Positions 24,383-36,480 of a stretch of 64,000 nt of DNA are shown in pieces. Below the pieces are notes generated by a model. It had not been told where the DNA came from. It was given only the letters and a program-made list of their open reading frames with translations, and did no database searches. Position 1 is the first letter of the stretch; every line of letters starts with the position of its first letter. Position numbers and translations under genes: made by a program. Origin of the DNA: Megalonaias nervosa (lineage: Eukaryota > Mollusca > Bivalvia > Unionida > Unionidae); contig JAECUM010003202.1 of assembly GCA_016617855.1 (NCBI GenBank), forward strand, positions 1 to 64,000, written 5' to 3'.

Positions 24383-24677
24383 GTAAATCTTTATATGCCA
24401 TGGTCTCATTGATTCAAGGGTATCACATTGAATTTTGTTTGCAAGTCCATCGCACTTTTTAATTTTGATGCAATAAATAAAATTCCTTATCCTGGTTGTC
24501 AGTCAGACCTAGACTGTAGATGCCTTTGGCTGTAGAATGATCCCTGTTAATACTGTACTGGGGTCACATTCAAGGTAATTACAAGTATTACTGAAAATAG
24601 AAATTTAGTTTGTGGGAGGTTAACTCAAGGTCTAGATCCTGGATGTCAGTCAGACTGTATTCAGATAACTTTTGTGA

Positions 24678-24924
24678 TGCAGGTTCGAACCCTGGCCGAG
24701 TCATACCAAAAGCTTATAAAATGTTACTAACAACTGCCTCATTTGGCACTGAACTTTAAGAGGTTATTGTTAGGACTGGTCAGCCTGGTGTCAGGATAAT
24801 ATGGCTGGGTAGGACATGATGCTACATGTTTGAGGCTTGATCCCCCATTACATAACATCACTATTGACTGCCACAATGCAGACATCATAGCAATATGACT
24901 GATAAATTGTTAAAAATCCAAATA

Positions 24925-24962
<38 letters not shown>

Positions 24963-24966
24963 ACAC
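24678..24966 (+). mobile_element. tRNA-derived SINE, 5'-truncated copy
   Basis: Begins at the B-box (GGTTCGAACCCTGGCCGAGT) and keeps the family body (GTTAGGACTGGTCAGCCTGG), ending in a long (CA)n tail to about 24966. The A-box half is missing or too diverged to see. Confidence 0.85.
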
Positions 24967-25118
24967 ACACACATACCATTTGGCAGAAGAAAGATCGCTA
25001 TTAATGTAAAAGTGTTTTGGTTGTAGGTCTGGAACAATGTTAGAAAAAGTAGAAATTTTATTTTGTTGTGATATTGCCAGTTCTCTGCATGGAATGTCGA
25101 CCAGACCTTTTTAATGTT

Positions 25119-25697
25119 GATACTTCTTATGATTATGATCTTGTAACAGAAAGTGAAACCAACAGTTTAAGTGAGTTTAACGAACAGTATATTTCTGTAG
25201 GTTACAAAGTGAAAATTTAAGACGGACTGCCTATCACATGTCCAAAAGTATAGAATGTTCCAAATGAATTTCATTTGTCTTGAATATCCTGATGTGCCAC
25301 AATGATGTAATCCAGAATGTCATTGAATGAGATGTCAATAATCCCAAAGTATTGCTTTTGTCCAAAACATCAATGAATGCTTTGTGATTCCAGTGTATAA
25401 TTTAAATAAATGATTCCTCCCTAGTTATATCTGAACACAGCTAAATACAATTACACAGACTGATCTAAAGAATAGGAATGAATACTTGTTTATAAAGTCT
25501 ATATACTTATTTCACTTGACCTGCATCACAGTAGTGTTTTCTATGGGAAAACCCACTATCTCGTAAACAAGGCCAGGTCTTAAATTTAAATTCAAGTAGA
25601 GATTTTGTTTGCTTCATAAAATCATGACAAAAACCAGGTAGGCACAGTCCTCATTCCTGGACAAAACATTAAGCACACAATATAGATAAACATAACA
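25119..25697 (-). repeat. 3' LTR of the intronic gypsy element
   Basis: Related to the LTRs at 19210 and 28409, sharing GTAACAGAAAGTGAAACCAA-like and ATAATTTAAATAAATGATTCC-like segments. It ends ATAACA at 25697, followed by the polypurine-tract complement. The start is eroded. Confidence 0.75.
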
Positions 25698-26321
25698 CCT
25701 CCCCTCATAAAGAAAAGAAAGACTTGTACAATAGAGTTTTCTTCTACATGTTCATCAAAAATATAGAAGATGTTATAATAATTAAAATTGTTTAGGAAGA
25801 TGTTTATAAATGACACTCAGCTTAATGAAACAAGGTATAAAAAAATAAGCAATATAACACTTCTATACTCCTGAAAGTGAGTCTGCATTCAGATTATCTT
25901 TTCCCATGATGTGCCTAATGCCTGTGTTTATTCTTGCAGTATCAAACTCAATCTCATCTATCTTTGCTTTTTGTTTTTCATTTTATTAAATAAGAAGGTT
26001 GTGATCACTGAATACAATAAACAAAGAAGGAGCTGAACTATTATTCACCAATATCCAAGCCAAACATTTCTTCTTGATTGTGGAATAATTTCCCAGTTGC
26101 TTGTTTAGGTTTTTTTAGGATAATATCACACTAGATGATCCACACCATTTTTATCTTTTTGAATCAGTATTCCACCAAACCTACATCACTTGCATCAACA
26201 GACATTATAAATAACTGATGGAAATATGGATCTGAAAGAACTGGTGCACTTTTAAGTATGGTCTTTAATTTATTAAAAGATTCCTGACACTTGTCAGACT
26301 AATGAAACTTTGAGTTCTTAA

Positions 26322-27039
26322 TCAACAATATTTCAGAGGCTCTGCAGTTGTGGAGAAATTTGAAAGAAGTTTCCAATAATATCCAGTCATACCCAAAAAT
26401 TGCATCAGTTGCTTTTTACTATTAGGCACTGGGAATTTAAAGAAAGGTTTGACCTTAACTTTTACAGGATTAGATTGACCTTGTCCCCTTGTCCCACAGT
26501 GTGTCCTAAAAATGTAACTCATGCACAGCAAAATTCACTTAATGAAATTAAGTGTCAGATTTGCATCACAAAAGGTGATCAAAGAATTTCAGAATGGTTT
26601 CCAGATGATTTTGCCAGATATCATTGTTGGAGATCAATACATGCATTATAAATTTCTAGACCAGATTTTATCAGGTTCATTAAATGCTGGAATATTGACA
26701 GAGAATTCTTCATGCCAGATATTATAACTTTATATTGATATGGTCCATCTGGGGTTGCAAATGCCAAAATTTCTTTTCCATCTTCCCTGAGCGGCATTTG
26801 CAAGAAATCTTTAAAAGGTCAAATTTGGTGACATATTTTGCATTTCCAATTTTGTCAGTGCAGTCTCTATTCTTGGCATTCGAAATGAATCTCTTTTGAT
26901 GATAGTTTACTTTTCTGTTGTCAGTACACATATGGAATTTATTATCAGGTTTAGTCACAAAAATGTATAGTGTACTCCAGTTACTTTTACTTGGTTCTGT
27001 AAAATCATTCTTCAGTAAATATTTCTTTTTTTCAAACAT
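26322..27039 (-). pseudogene. Reverse transcriptase remnant of the intronic gypsy element
   Basis: Three overlapping frames together cover the RT fingers and palm: SKSNWSTLYIFVTKPDNKFH, YVTKFDLLK, ILAFATPDGPYQYKVIISGM and, further on, KKQLMQFLGMTGYYWKLLSN, all Ty3/gypsy RT signatures. Several frameshifts and stops are present and the YIDD catalytic motif is not intact, so it is dead. Confidence 0.8.
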
Positions 27040-27345
27040 TTCTGCTTACGAGAATTGTCATGTAAGGATGCTGTTTCATAGGTATATAATCTAGTCAAAA
27101 TGTCAGGATAGATTATATTTGTTCAGTCTGGAACATCAGGATGCAAGTGCCCATATTCACATTATAGATGTTTTAGTTCACTGTTTCCTTCTGATTGTTG
27201 ATGTGAAAGTTTCTTGTCCAGATTGTTTTATATTTCTGAATTCAAAGTTTCCTTAAACCAGAATCACTGCAGTCAGATTGCATGCTATTGTTTACATCTT
27301 CACTGTGGGTCAGGTACAGTTAAATTGATTGAATAATTATTGGGG

Positions 27346-27364
27346 ATATATATATATATATATA

Positions 27365-27401
<37 letters not shown>

Positions 27402-27402
27402 A
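27346..27402. repeat. (AT)n(GT)n microsatellite
   Basis: About 20 bp of AT passes directly into about 36 bp of GT, inside the decayed gypsy element. Confidence 0.9.
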
Positions 27403-27745
27403 CTCAGGTAACTGCAGAAGCAGGATATAAATCATAAATCTGGGATTTCACTCTCAATCGGATCAACCTTTAGATCCAGAAAAAGCTTATCAATTACAAG
27501 TAGATTAAACCGAAACATTACCTCAAGTTAGGTCACTACCTTATAACAAATGAATACCCTCAATAGGTAAAGGAACTACTGCACCAACACTGAACTGTCA
27601 CATTTCCTCATACTAAGTGTGATGCCAGATTGATGGAGAACATTTGCAAAGTCACACTTTACTCCCTGAATAAGAACACTTTTACTAAAAGATTTCTCAA
27701 ACAAAGGCAGAAGAAAGAAATGTTCTTTTTCTTAAAAAAGGGGTA

Positions 27746-28026
27746 CTAATCTAATATTTCTGGTAACATCAAACCTGAACTTGTGTGTAAAGGGGGTGAG
27801 TGTGCTCTGCCTGCCAATTCTGATTCTTTTAATCTATATTGCGTTTCTCCATTCTCTCTCTCTCTCTCTCTGTATTCTCTCTGTATTTCCCTCCCTTCTT
27901 TTTCTTTTTGCCTGCCTTGTTCTTCTTTGTGCATTTGGATTTCCACAATTTTCTTCTGAAGCTGAAGCTTTCTTAACTTTATTTCCAACTGGTTTTTTAA
28001 CTGAAATTCTTTTTATTTACAATTAA
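27746..28026 (-). pseudogene. gag coiled-coil remnant of the intronic gypsy element
   Basis: An 80-residue frame rich in Glu, Arg, Lys and Gln (KLQLQKKIVEIQMHKEEQGR) corresponds to the coiled-coil part of gag seen at 16.3-17.0 kb. A CT/GA microsatellite has expanded inside it. The capsid-like domain is not recognisable. Confidence 0.65.
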
Positions 28027-28408
28027 AAACAGATACGGACTTATTAATCAAACCCAGAATGCTTAAAAATGTTTTTTTCTGCCGAATACTGAATCAGAAT
28101 ATTCTTTATCTCTTGATTGTTAAAGAAGATTTTGCTTCAGAGAGATCTTAATGTTTGGCAAACGCAAACAACTTGTCCTTTTTCAAAGACTCTAACCCTT
28201 TCTGGGTATAATTTACAATGAATGTTCTCCACTTTAGATGACATTGTGAAAACTTGATGATTTCACTAAAGATTTTTAAATATGTGAAACTAAAATCTTT
28301 ACCAGGGACAACAAAAATTCTGAAACAAAGTCAATGTAAATTTTAAAGACAGGTTTTTGTTATAATTTTTTTTAACAAATTCAGATCACAGGTGAGCCCC
28401 CAATATAT

Positions 28409-29065
28409 GTTATGACTCTGTGGTTGTTAACTTAGTAACAGAAAGAAATGAAACCAACAAGTTTAGTAACGTTACAAATAATTTATGCACCAAATGAAAC
28501 TTTAAGAGCAACTTTCAGTATTGTGAATTAAATCTCAAATAATCCTAAATGTTCTATCGCAAGTCCAAATATAGAGCGTTTAAGATGAATCTCAATATTA
28601 AATGTGCTAATGTACCAATAGTCTTGATTGTGCTGATGTACCAATATTCTTGATGTATCCAAATGATATAATCCAGAATGCCTTTGGATGTATTTACAAT
28701 AATCCCAATTGTTTTAGTAAAAAACATTAAATGTAAACTTTGTAATTCCAATAAATAATTTAAATGATTCCTCTCAAATTAGATCTGAAAACAGATCATA
28801 GATTCCCAAAGACTGATATTAAAAACATAAAATTATCACTTTTGCTTACCTCATTCTATATACATATATACTAATTTCACTTGACGTAAGGTGCAATAAA
28901 GTACTTAAGATGTGGCCGCAAGTTTGCTTCCAGAACATTTTAAGTTTGTAATATAAATAATGTTAGGCCTTGAACTTAAATTGAAAAAAAAAAAATGACA
29001 AGTCAGATAGGCCAGAATTCTACCCTCAGTCAGAGAGAAAGGTCAAGCACACAACATAAATATAC
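28409..29065 (-). repeat. 5' LTR of the intronic gypsy element
   Basis: Starts TGTTATGACTCTGTGG, identical to the start of the LTR at 19210 over 16 bases, and shares CAATAGTCTTGAT and ATAATTTAAATGATTCCTC-like segments. The outer end (near GGTCAAGCACACAACATAAA) is eroded, so 29065 is approximate. Confidence 0.8.
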
Positions 29066-29789
29066 CTAGCAGTTGTAAACATTTTCTTTGATTGTCCTTT
29101 GATGTTTTTCTAGGATCAAAGACACAGTGACATGAGCAGTTAAAAATTTTATAATATAAGTCCAGTGGATTAGTAAAAAAAAAAAAAAATTTCTTGTAGT
29201 GTTATTTACAGTAAATAATAAAAAGTGGTATCCATGGCAGCACAAGTCTTACAAAAGGGACCACTTGTAATGAGGATAACTTATAGTAAGAGAGTATTGT
29301 AATGAAAGAAAAAATATAGATGACAAGATAACCGTGAAATTCAAAGTTATTCTTAGATACTTACGTAGCTGAAAGGTAAATATTCTGTTAACAACTTGAG
29401 TTCAGATCCAGCATAGAGCCAATTTATTTTCTTAGTATGCTGTTGTACTTTGAATTGGGAAGGAGATTTATATAACTATTCATATTTTCCGTGTGAATAA
29501 TCACAAAACACAGCAGAACATAATCAGTAAATCATGGACATAGTGCAGGATCCAGTATAAAATCTGCTACTTCAATTTATTATTTATAATATAGCACAGT
29601 ACATCTTGCTAGCCAATACGTTTGAGCATAAAATGAAAAGAAAATTTGCTTGCTACTAGTGAATAACGGATATGTTTAATAAAAACTTGGGTAGGTGACT
29701 TCTCACTAAATTATCATAATTAATATAGACTTGGTCTACATATTACTTACATAAATGCTTTTGTACATAAAATCTTTACAGCTGGGAAC

Positions 29790-31640
29790 ATTGTCTAAGC
29801 AGGGTGTGGGTAGGTGTGGTCACAGGAAATCCCTCTGGGAAGTACACCTGACTTATATTGCACTCTTTGTGAAAAGACAGATGGTTGTCCCCTCTTCATT
29901 CTGTGGTCTGAGGACCACTCAGAACATAGGCATAACAATAAGGCCTTTCCTTGTCATCCTCAGAATTTTGGGGTTCTTGCTCCCTTGAGGCCCTTGGATC
30001 TCAGAGGATTACCCAAGTGTGTCCAGAGATTATTAGGTTGGATATGAAAGGTTGGGGAGTGAGTTGCGCCCATCCATTATGGAGGAGCAGTACTCTCTTT
30101 TTTCCACTAAGACAAAGGGTGAGTGAGCAGCATTCTCTACTTGCCCACAGCTTGGTGTGGGCCTCAAGTGAGTCGCACACCCTCCATAAGGGGGAGGGGA
30201 GCGTCACCTTTCCAGTCCCCAGGACCTTATGTTGGCAATGGTATTGAGTCCCCCACTGAGGAGAGAGCTTAGATCTAAGCCTATCAGATCTGTGTTGACT
30301 GAGGGGTCTTTGCCAAGTGAGATTGTTTTAAGGGTAAAATTCTCAAAAGAAGTTTCACTCGAAGATTTAGATAGCAACCAAAAACTATGCAAGAGGTTCC
30401 ACCTCGGCATGAATGAACAAGAGACTGTTCTCAAGAGTACAAGAATCTGATAGGCCTGATACTAAAGTGGAGTCCACTGTGAACTTAAGAGTTAGATTTT
30501 GTTGAAGTCCAGGCCCAGAGAAATTTGAGTATTCAAGGGGCCCCTGTGCAGTTTCCAAACTGCCATAAAAGGAGAAACATGAGAGGATGGAAGTGCATCC
30601 TGCAAAGGGGAACCAGGTCTGCTGTGGAGTTCTAGATCCCCAGCAGAGAGAGAAAATGACAACATGGTCTTTACTATTAATGCCTCCAATAGACAGGATC
30701 TTGTCTACTCAGGTCCAGAGGAACACAGACAGGATCTTGTTTACTCTCTAGAGTGACACAGACAGGATCTTGTCTACTCTGTCAGGAGGGACACAGACAG
30801 GATCTTGTCTACTCTGTTAAGAGGGACACAGGATCTTCTATATCTGTCCAGAGGGACACAGACAGGATCTTGTCTACTCTCTCCAGCAGGACACCAACTA
30901 ATAATCTTTTCATGAGGAAATTCATCTTGAGAAGGACTGTGCTCTGATTTCTCAGATTTGGCAGAAGACCCAGCCTGGTCACTATAGACCAGCAGCAAGA
31001 CAAATCTAGCCTGAGGGACTCTAGGTGGCAAGTGTGGATCAACCAGTTGTCAATTTATTGTAGGATTTGAATGCCTAGTGACCTTAAATGGACTGTGATC
31101 ACTCCCATGACTCTGGTAAAGCTCTCGGAGTGGAGGTTAGGCCAAACAGCAGACCTAGAAATTAGAAGACCTCCCCATCCAAGCAAAATCCAGAGGTACT
31201 TACTTGGGGGGGGGGGGGGAGATATAGATATGATGGTTATGCATCATGAAGATTGATCACAAGGTCTTATGGCATTCCTGACTGAGATTGTGGTCTCCAT
31301 CATCAAAGGGACTCTCCTGCAGAAATTTGTTTAGGGAAGAAAGGTTGATAATTAGATGGTACTTTCCCCTTTTCTTGGGAACCAAAGGAAATCTGGGACT
31401 AGGAGGGACTAGAAGGCCAGAAGTTGATTGGAAAAACACAGGTGACATTACTTAGGAGGGAGTTCCTTAAACCAGAGCTGGTAGCCATCTTTTATGACAG
31501 AAAGGACCCAGACATCTATTGTTATGGCTGGCCAAGCCTCTGAAAAAAAAGGTTTAATCTGGCACCAACAGGAACCAATGAAAGAGTTATACTCTTGCAG
31601 GAGAGGAAGCAAGTCCCTAGAGTTCTCCTTCCTTTCCTTT
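29790..31640 (-). mobile_element. DIRS-like (tyrosine-recombinase) retroelement fragment
   Basis: A less AT-rich block in the TMUB intron. On the minus strand a frame at 31257-31448 reads VPKKRGKYHLIINLSSLNKF, the RT signature of DIRS-type elements. Further on, about 31150-30940, comes SFTRVMGVITVHL and a degraded catalytic box in which QIDNWLI replaces the usual YLDDWLL. Stops and frameshifts are frequent. The part at 29790-30700 has the same composition but no domain I can name. The recombinase gene is not recognised. Confidence 0.6.
30690..30905. repeat. Minisatellite, about 34-bp unit, about 6 copies
   Basis: Units share GACACAGACAGGATCTTGTC and TACTCTGTC. The array lies within the DIRS-like block and interrupts its coding remnant. 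Confidence 0.85.
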
Positions 31641-31662
31641 TGATAGGGGGAAGGACCTGCAA

Positions 31663-32098
31663 ACTTCTAGGTTTTTGACAGATTTTGAATTTTTATAGGT
31701 GTTTTTCACATTGATTTGTGTAGGTTTTTGACAGATTTTGAATTTTTATAGGTGTTTTTTCACATTGATTTGTGTAGGTTTTTGACAGATTTTGAATTTT
31801 TATAGGTGTTTCACATTGATTTGTATAGGTTTTTGACAGATTTTGAATTTTTATAGGTGTTTTTTCACATTGATTTGTGTAGGTTTTTGACAGATTTTGA
31901 ATTTTTAGGTGTTTTTTCACATTGATTTGTGTAGGTTTTTGACAGATTTTGAATTTTTATAGGTGTTTCACATTGATTTGTGTAGGTTTTTGACAGATTT
32001 TGAATTTTTATAGGTGTTTCACATTGATTTGTGTAGGTTTTTGACAGATTTTGAATTTTTATAGGTGTTTCACATTGATTTGTGTAGGTTTTTGACAA
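31663..32098. repeat. Minisatellite, 51-54-bp unit, about 8 copies
   Basis: Units share GTTTTTGACAGATTTTGAAT and CACATTGATTTGTGTAGG. Length variation comes from the T-run (GGTGTTTCAC against GGTGTTTTTTCAC). Short peptide-repeat frames on the minus strand are artefacts of the array. Confidence 0.95.
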
Positions 32099-32239
32099 AA
32101 TTCTGGCTACTACTGGAAATATTTTAGTGGAAAACTAGGAAACAGAAGCTTGTATAAGCAAGACATCAAATAATTTTCATAATGAATAAAATCAGTGTAA
32201 ATAAAGGAGGTAATTTAGTGACCATTTCAGAAAAACATT

Positions 32240-33322
32240 CTGTACCTCCATGTGTATACATATCTCTAATATATATGATAGATAAAGACATGGTATATAC
32301 ATATTATCTGATGTATATGGTAGATACATACATGGTATATAGATATCTTTAATGTACATGGTAGATACATACATGGTATATAGATATCTCTAATGTATAT
32401 GATAGATACATACATGGTATATACATGTCTCTAATGTACATGGTAGATACATACATGGTATATACATGTCTCTAATGTATATGGTAGATACATACATGAT
32501 ATATACATATCTCCAGTGTATATGTTATATGGTATATACATGTCTCTAATGTACATGGTAGATACATACATGGTATATACATGTCTCTAATGTACATGGT
32601 AGATACTTATATGGTATTTGCATATCTCTAATGTATATGGTTGATACATACATGGTATATACATATCTCTAATGTACATGGTAGATACATACATGGTATA
32701 TACATGTCTCTAATGTATATGGTAGATACATACATGATATATACATATCTCCAGTGTATATGTTATATGGTATATACATGTCTCTAATGTACATGGTAGA
32801 TACATACATGGTATATACATGTCTCTAATGTACATGGTAGATACATACATGGTATATACATGTCTCTAATGTACATGGTAGATACATATATGGTATATAC
32901 AAATCTCTAATGTATATGGTACATACTTATATGGTATATACATATCTCTAATGTACATGGTAGATACATATATGGTATATACATATCTCTAATGTATATG
33001 GTAGATACATGGTATAACATGTCTCTAATGTGTATGGTAGATACATACATAGTATATACATGTCTAATGTATACGGTAGATACATATATGGTATATACAT
33101 ATCTCTAATGTATATGGTAGATACATGGTATATACATGTCTCTAATGTACATGGTAGATACATACATAGTATATACATGTCTAATGTATACGGTAGATAC
33201 ATATATGGTATATATATACATGTATCTCTAATGTATATGGTAGATACATACATGGTATATACATATCTCTAATGTATATGGTAGATACATATATGGTATA
33301 TACATCTCTAATATATATGGTA
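32240..33322. repeat. Minisatellite, about 41-bp unit, about 26 copies
   Basis: Units share TCTCTAATGTATATGGTAGA and TACATACATGGTATATACAT. Higher-order duplication is visible: a block with a TTATATGGTATATACATG variant recurs about 240 bp apart (about 32515 and 32755). Non-coding. Confidence 0.95.
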
Positions 33323-34465
33323 GCCCACATTTATCAAGTACAAGGTAAAAGATTCAGGGAAACAGACAGACATTTCAAGTACATATTCATTTCATTTTTT
33401 TTGGTTTGGTTGTTAAACATTTGAGCACTGAAATATCTGCAATTTAAACTTTACAAACAATCAAATAAAACTGTTTTGCACAATAGCTACAGGAAAATAA
33501 ACAGACTTGAAACATTAGAAATCCATTTTTATCTTTTGCAAATAAACAAAAGAAATAAACTATGTTGCCTAAATTATAAATGACATGAAAATAAAATGTT
33601 ACGGCCTAATCAGATCTTTACACTACAGTGCTGTGATGCAGTTCATACTTATATGCTACAGTGTATTCAGCGCCCTCCCCCCCAGCAGGTTGTACCCCTC
33701 TTCCAGTTTTAAAATGAAATACGAAACAAAGGGTATAAAAAGTGCATAAAGCTTAATCATTTAATTGATTAGTTCTTAATTTTAATACTGATTGTTACCA
33801 AGGGCATCCTAATATTGTCCTTGCATTTCAAATGAAAAAGACTTTTTATGTTTAAACCACGTCCATATTTTATCAATTTGTAGAATAAATTTGCAATTCT
33901 TCAGACTACTTCTGTGCATGTTTTAGATTTGAGGGCCTCATTTGTAGTTTTTAAATATATTGAAAATATTAGAACTAGAAAATTTAAAATACCATATGCT
34001 GATGACATAGTATTTACCTCCTTTGTATATGTCATCCAAAGACCACACCTCTTCATTTAAAATGGACTTTTCCAGGAAGCAGAAAATGACTCTGAGCATG
34101 CTCATCATTTGCATTGGAAACTTCCATTTGATATGAAACACAAAGGAGATATTGCTAGGGACCATATGCTGATAATCAGGGTAGAAGATATAAATTAATG
34201 AATGAAATGACTTCTGTTTTGTTCATTATTTATTTCCTTCACATTTTTCATTTTTAAAATTGAAAAATGGGTACAAGCTATGTGGTGGTGGTGAGGGGTG
34301 TAAGTAGCCCAAAAACAAAATTTGGTAGTCCTGGATGGACATGCTACCAATTTTTCCACTCCTGACCTCAAACAGTTCTATAATATTTAGTAAACTTGAG
34401 TTATGTTGATCTGTGTAGACCATGTCTAGCTGTTATCAAACAAACAATTTATTTCATTTTTGCAG
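33323..34465. other. 3' part of the TMUB intron, no feature
   Basis: Ordinary AT-rich intronic sequence ending in a pyrimidine tract and TTTTGCAG. No exon, repeat array or mobile element is recognised. Confidence 0.6.
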
Positions 34466-34841
34466 GACCCACTTTTCTGTGGAATTGTCGGAAAACAAGC
34501 TGATCAGGTTCATCTTCAATGGTCAAGAACTTCGCATAAACTCATCCACACTTCAGGCATACAACATAGTGGACAACAGTGTCATCCACTGTCTAATAAG
34601 CCAGAATCCTTCACAAACTGACGCCACACACACTTCAGATGATGACTTCGGTTTCGACATGGGTGTATTCATGTTTCCTCTGTTTGGATTTCTCCTAGCC
34701 ATCATTTGGTATTTCAGGTTCACGTACAGACAGTTCTTCAATGTGACCTCAACTCTTTCTCTCGGAGGAATTACTTTCTTATTTTTAGCAGCCCTCTGTG
34801 CATCTTTCCGTAGACGCCGTGGTCATGAGCACTTGGAATAG
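34466..34841 (+). CDS. TMUB: TMUB1/2-like protein, coding exon 2 (rest of Ubl domain, two membrane segments, stop)
   Basis: Continues the ubiquitin-like fold (LIRFIFNGQELRINSSTLQA, then NSVIHCLIS). A short acidic spacer follows, then two membrane segments at about residues 421-438 (GVFMFPLFGFLLAIIWYF) and 453-469 (SLGGITFLFLAALCASF), ending in a basic tail (RRRRGHEHLE). This Ubl-TM-TM layout, with the FxYRxFF-like turn between the helices (FTYRQFFNVTSTL), is diagnostic of the family. The joined protein is 479 residues: TM, long linker, Ubl, TM, TM. TMUB1 and TMUB2 cannot be told apart by eye; an invertebrate pro-orthologue is likely. Confidence 0.93.
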
Positions 34842-34964
34842 TGCAAACAGAAAATAAGTTAGTGAGCTAAATAAGTTGTGATGGAATGCTGCTTATATTG
34901 TAATTGTCATAAATTGCTGTTGAATCTTGTTAATTAATTTTCATTCACACTGTAAGAAGTGATG

Positions 34965-34970
34965 AATAAA
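34965..34970 (+). terminator. Poly(A) signal of the TMUB-like gene
   Basis: AATAAA 124 bp after the stop codon, the first canonical hexamer on this strand after the gene. Confidence 0.6.
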
Positions 34971-35404
34971 ACCAGATGGCCTCGCAATTCATTTCTGTTT
35001 GAATTCTTTTAATTTCTGTTCAGTCATCTTATAAAATTGAATATTGGATAAACCAATGGTAGATTGATGAAAATAGTCACTAAAATTTGATTCTGCATTG
35101 TAATTGTAACAGGTATTATTTAATAAATGCCAATAAATGTCTCTTCCAATTTCTTCATACAGAATATGAAGTTGAATATAAAGGTAGAACAAAGTTTTCC
35201 TACTGATGTGTTTTCATCATGATATGTCATTGCTAAAAAAACATGATTTCCAACAGAATCATGTTTCACATTAGTGCAAATGGAAGAAAAATATGGTTAG
35301 AAGACAGCATAGAATATTTATTAAGCAGATGTTTTTTAATGAATTTATATCTGGACATGTTCAGAAATGCACACTGGCTGATTCCTAATCTAAAAGACTT
35401 TCAA

Positions 35405-36480
35405 TATGATATTGTAACACATATGGCAAGATGCCCCTCATGGAAATACAACCTATGGCTTGATGTCCCTCATGGCAATACAACCTATGGCTTGATGTCC
35501 CAGATGGAAATACAATGGCTTGATGTCCCTCATGGAAATACAACATATGGCTTGAAGTTCCTCATGGAAATACAACATATGGCTAGATGCCCCTCATGGA
35601 AATACAACATGTAGCTGTATGATCCTCATTGCAATACAACCTATGGTTTGATGACCCTCATAGCAGTACAACCTATGGCTTGATGTCCCTCATGCAATAC
35701 AACCTATGGCTAGATGTCCCTTATGGAAATACAACCTATGGCTATATGACCCTCATTGCAGTAGATCATATGGCTTGATGTCCCTCATGGCAATACAACC
35801 TATGGCTTGATGTCCCTCATGGCAGTACAACCTATCACTATATGTCCCTCATGGTAATACAACCTATGGCTATATGACCCTCATTGCAATAGAGCATATG
35901 GCTTGATGTCCCTCATGGCAATGCAACCTATGGCTTGATGTCCCTCATGGCAGTACAGCCTATTACTATATGTCCCTCATGGTAATACAACCTATGGCTA
36001 TATGACCCTCATGGAAATACAACCTATGGCTAGGTGTCCCTCATGGAAATGCAACCTATGGCTATATGACCCTCATGGAAATACAACCTATGGCTAGGTG
36101 TCCCTCATGGAAATACAACCTATGGCTAGGTGTCCCTCATGGAAATACAACCTATGGCTAGGTGTCCCTCATGGAAATACAACCTATGGCTAGGTGTCCC
36201 TCATGGAAATACAACCTATGGCTATATGACCCTCATGGAAATACAACCTATGGCTATATGTCCCTCATTGCAATACAACCTATGACTATATGACCCTCAT
36301 GGCAATAGAGCATATGGGTTGATGTCCATCATGGCAGTACAACATATGGCTAGATGTCCCTTGTGGAAATACAATGTGTAACTATATGACCCTCATGGTA
36401 ATACAACCTATGGCTAGATGACTAGATGTCCCTCACGGCAATACAACATGACTAGATGCACCCTCATGAAAATGCAATAC
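35405..36480. repeat. Minisatellite, 35-bp unit, about 30 copies
   Basis: Units share TACAACCTATGGCTAGATGT and CCCTCATGGAAA, with variants GCAATAC and ATATGACCC. Units are more diverged than in the 35-bp array at 5469. The 123-codon plus-strand frame at its left edge (35243-35614) is repeat-derived. Confidence 0.95.

Larger units (their letters stand above)
25119..29065 (-). mobile_element. Decayed Ty3/gypsy LTR retrotransposon with both LTRs
   Basis: Minus-strand element inside the TMUB intron. Left LTR (3' LTR of the element) at about 25119-25697, right LTR (5' LTR) at about 28409-29065. The interior is about 2.7 kb, shorter than an intact element. Directly inside the left LTR lies CCTCCCCTC, the complement of a polypurine tract. 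Directly inside the right LTR the minus strand reads TGGGGGCTC, matching the start of a tRNA-Pro primer-binding site. Gag coiled coil, protease-region and RT remnants occur in the expected order, all broken. Protease-region sequence at about 27420-27700 aligns by eye with that of the element at 14.6-17.1 kb, so both belong to one clade. Confidence 0.85.
24383..34465 (+). other. Intron of the TMUB-like gene (10,083 bp)
   Basis: Bounded by AG|GTAAAT and TTTTGCAG|G. The exons join in frame (AG+G gives Arg) and the joined Ubl domain reads continuously. The intron contains a decayed SINE, a Ty3/gypsy element with two LTRs, a DIRS-like fragment and two large minisatellites. Confidence 0.9.

Noticed and set aside
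32948..33272. Overlapping 80-100 codon frames on both strands
   Set aside because: They fall in the 41-bp minisatellite, and their peptides are repeat artefacts.
35243..35614. 123-codon plus-strand frame
   Set aside because: The C-terminal half is the start of the 35-bp minisatellite; no splice or start context supports it.
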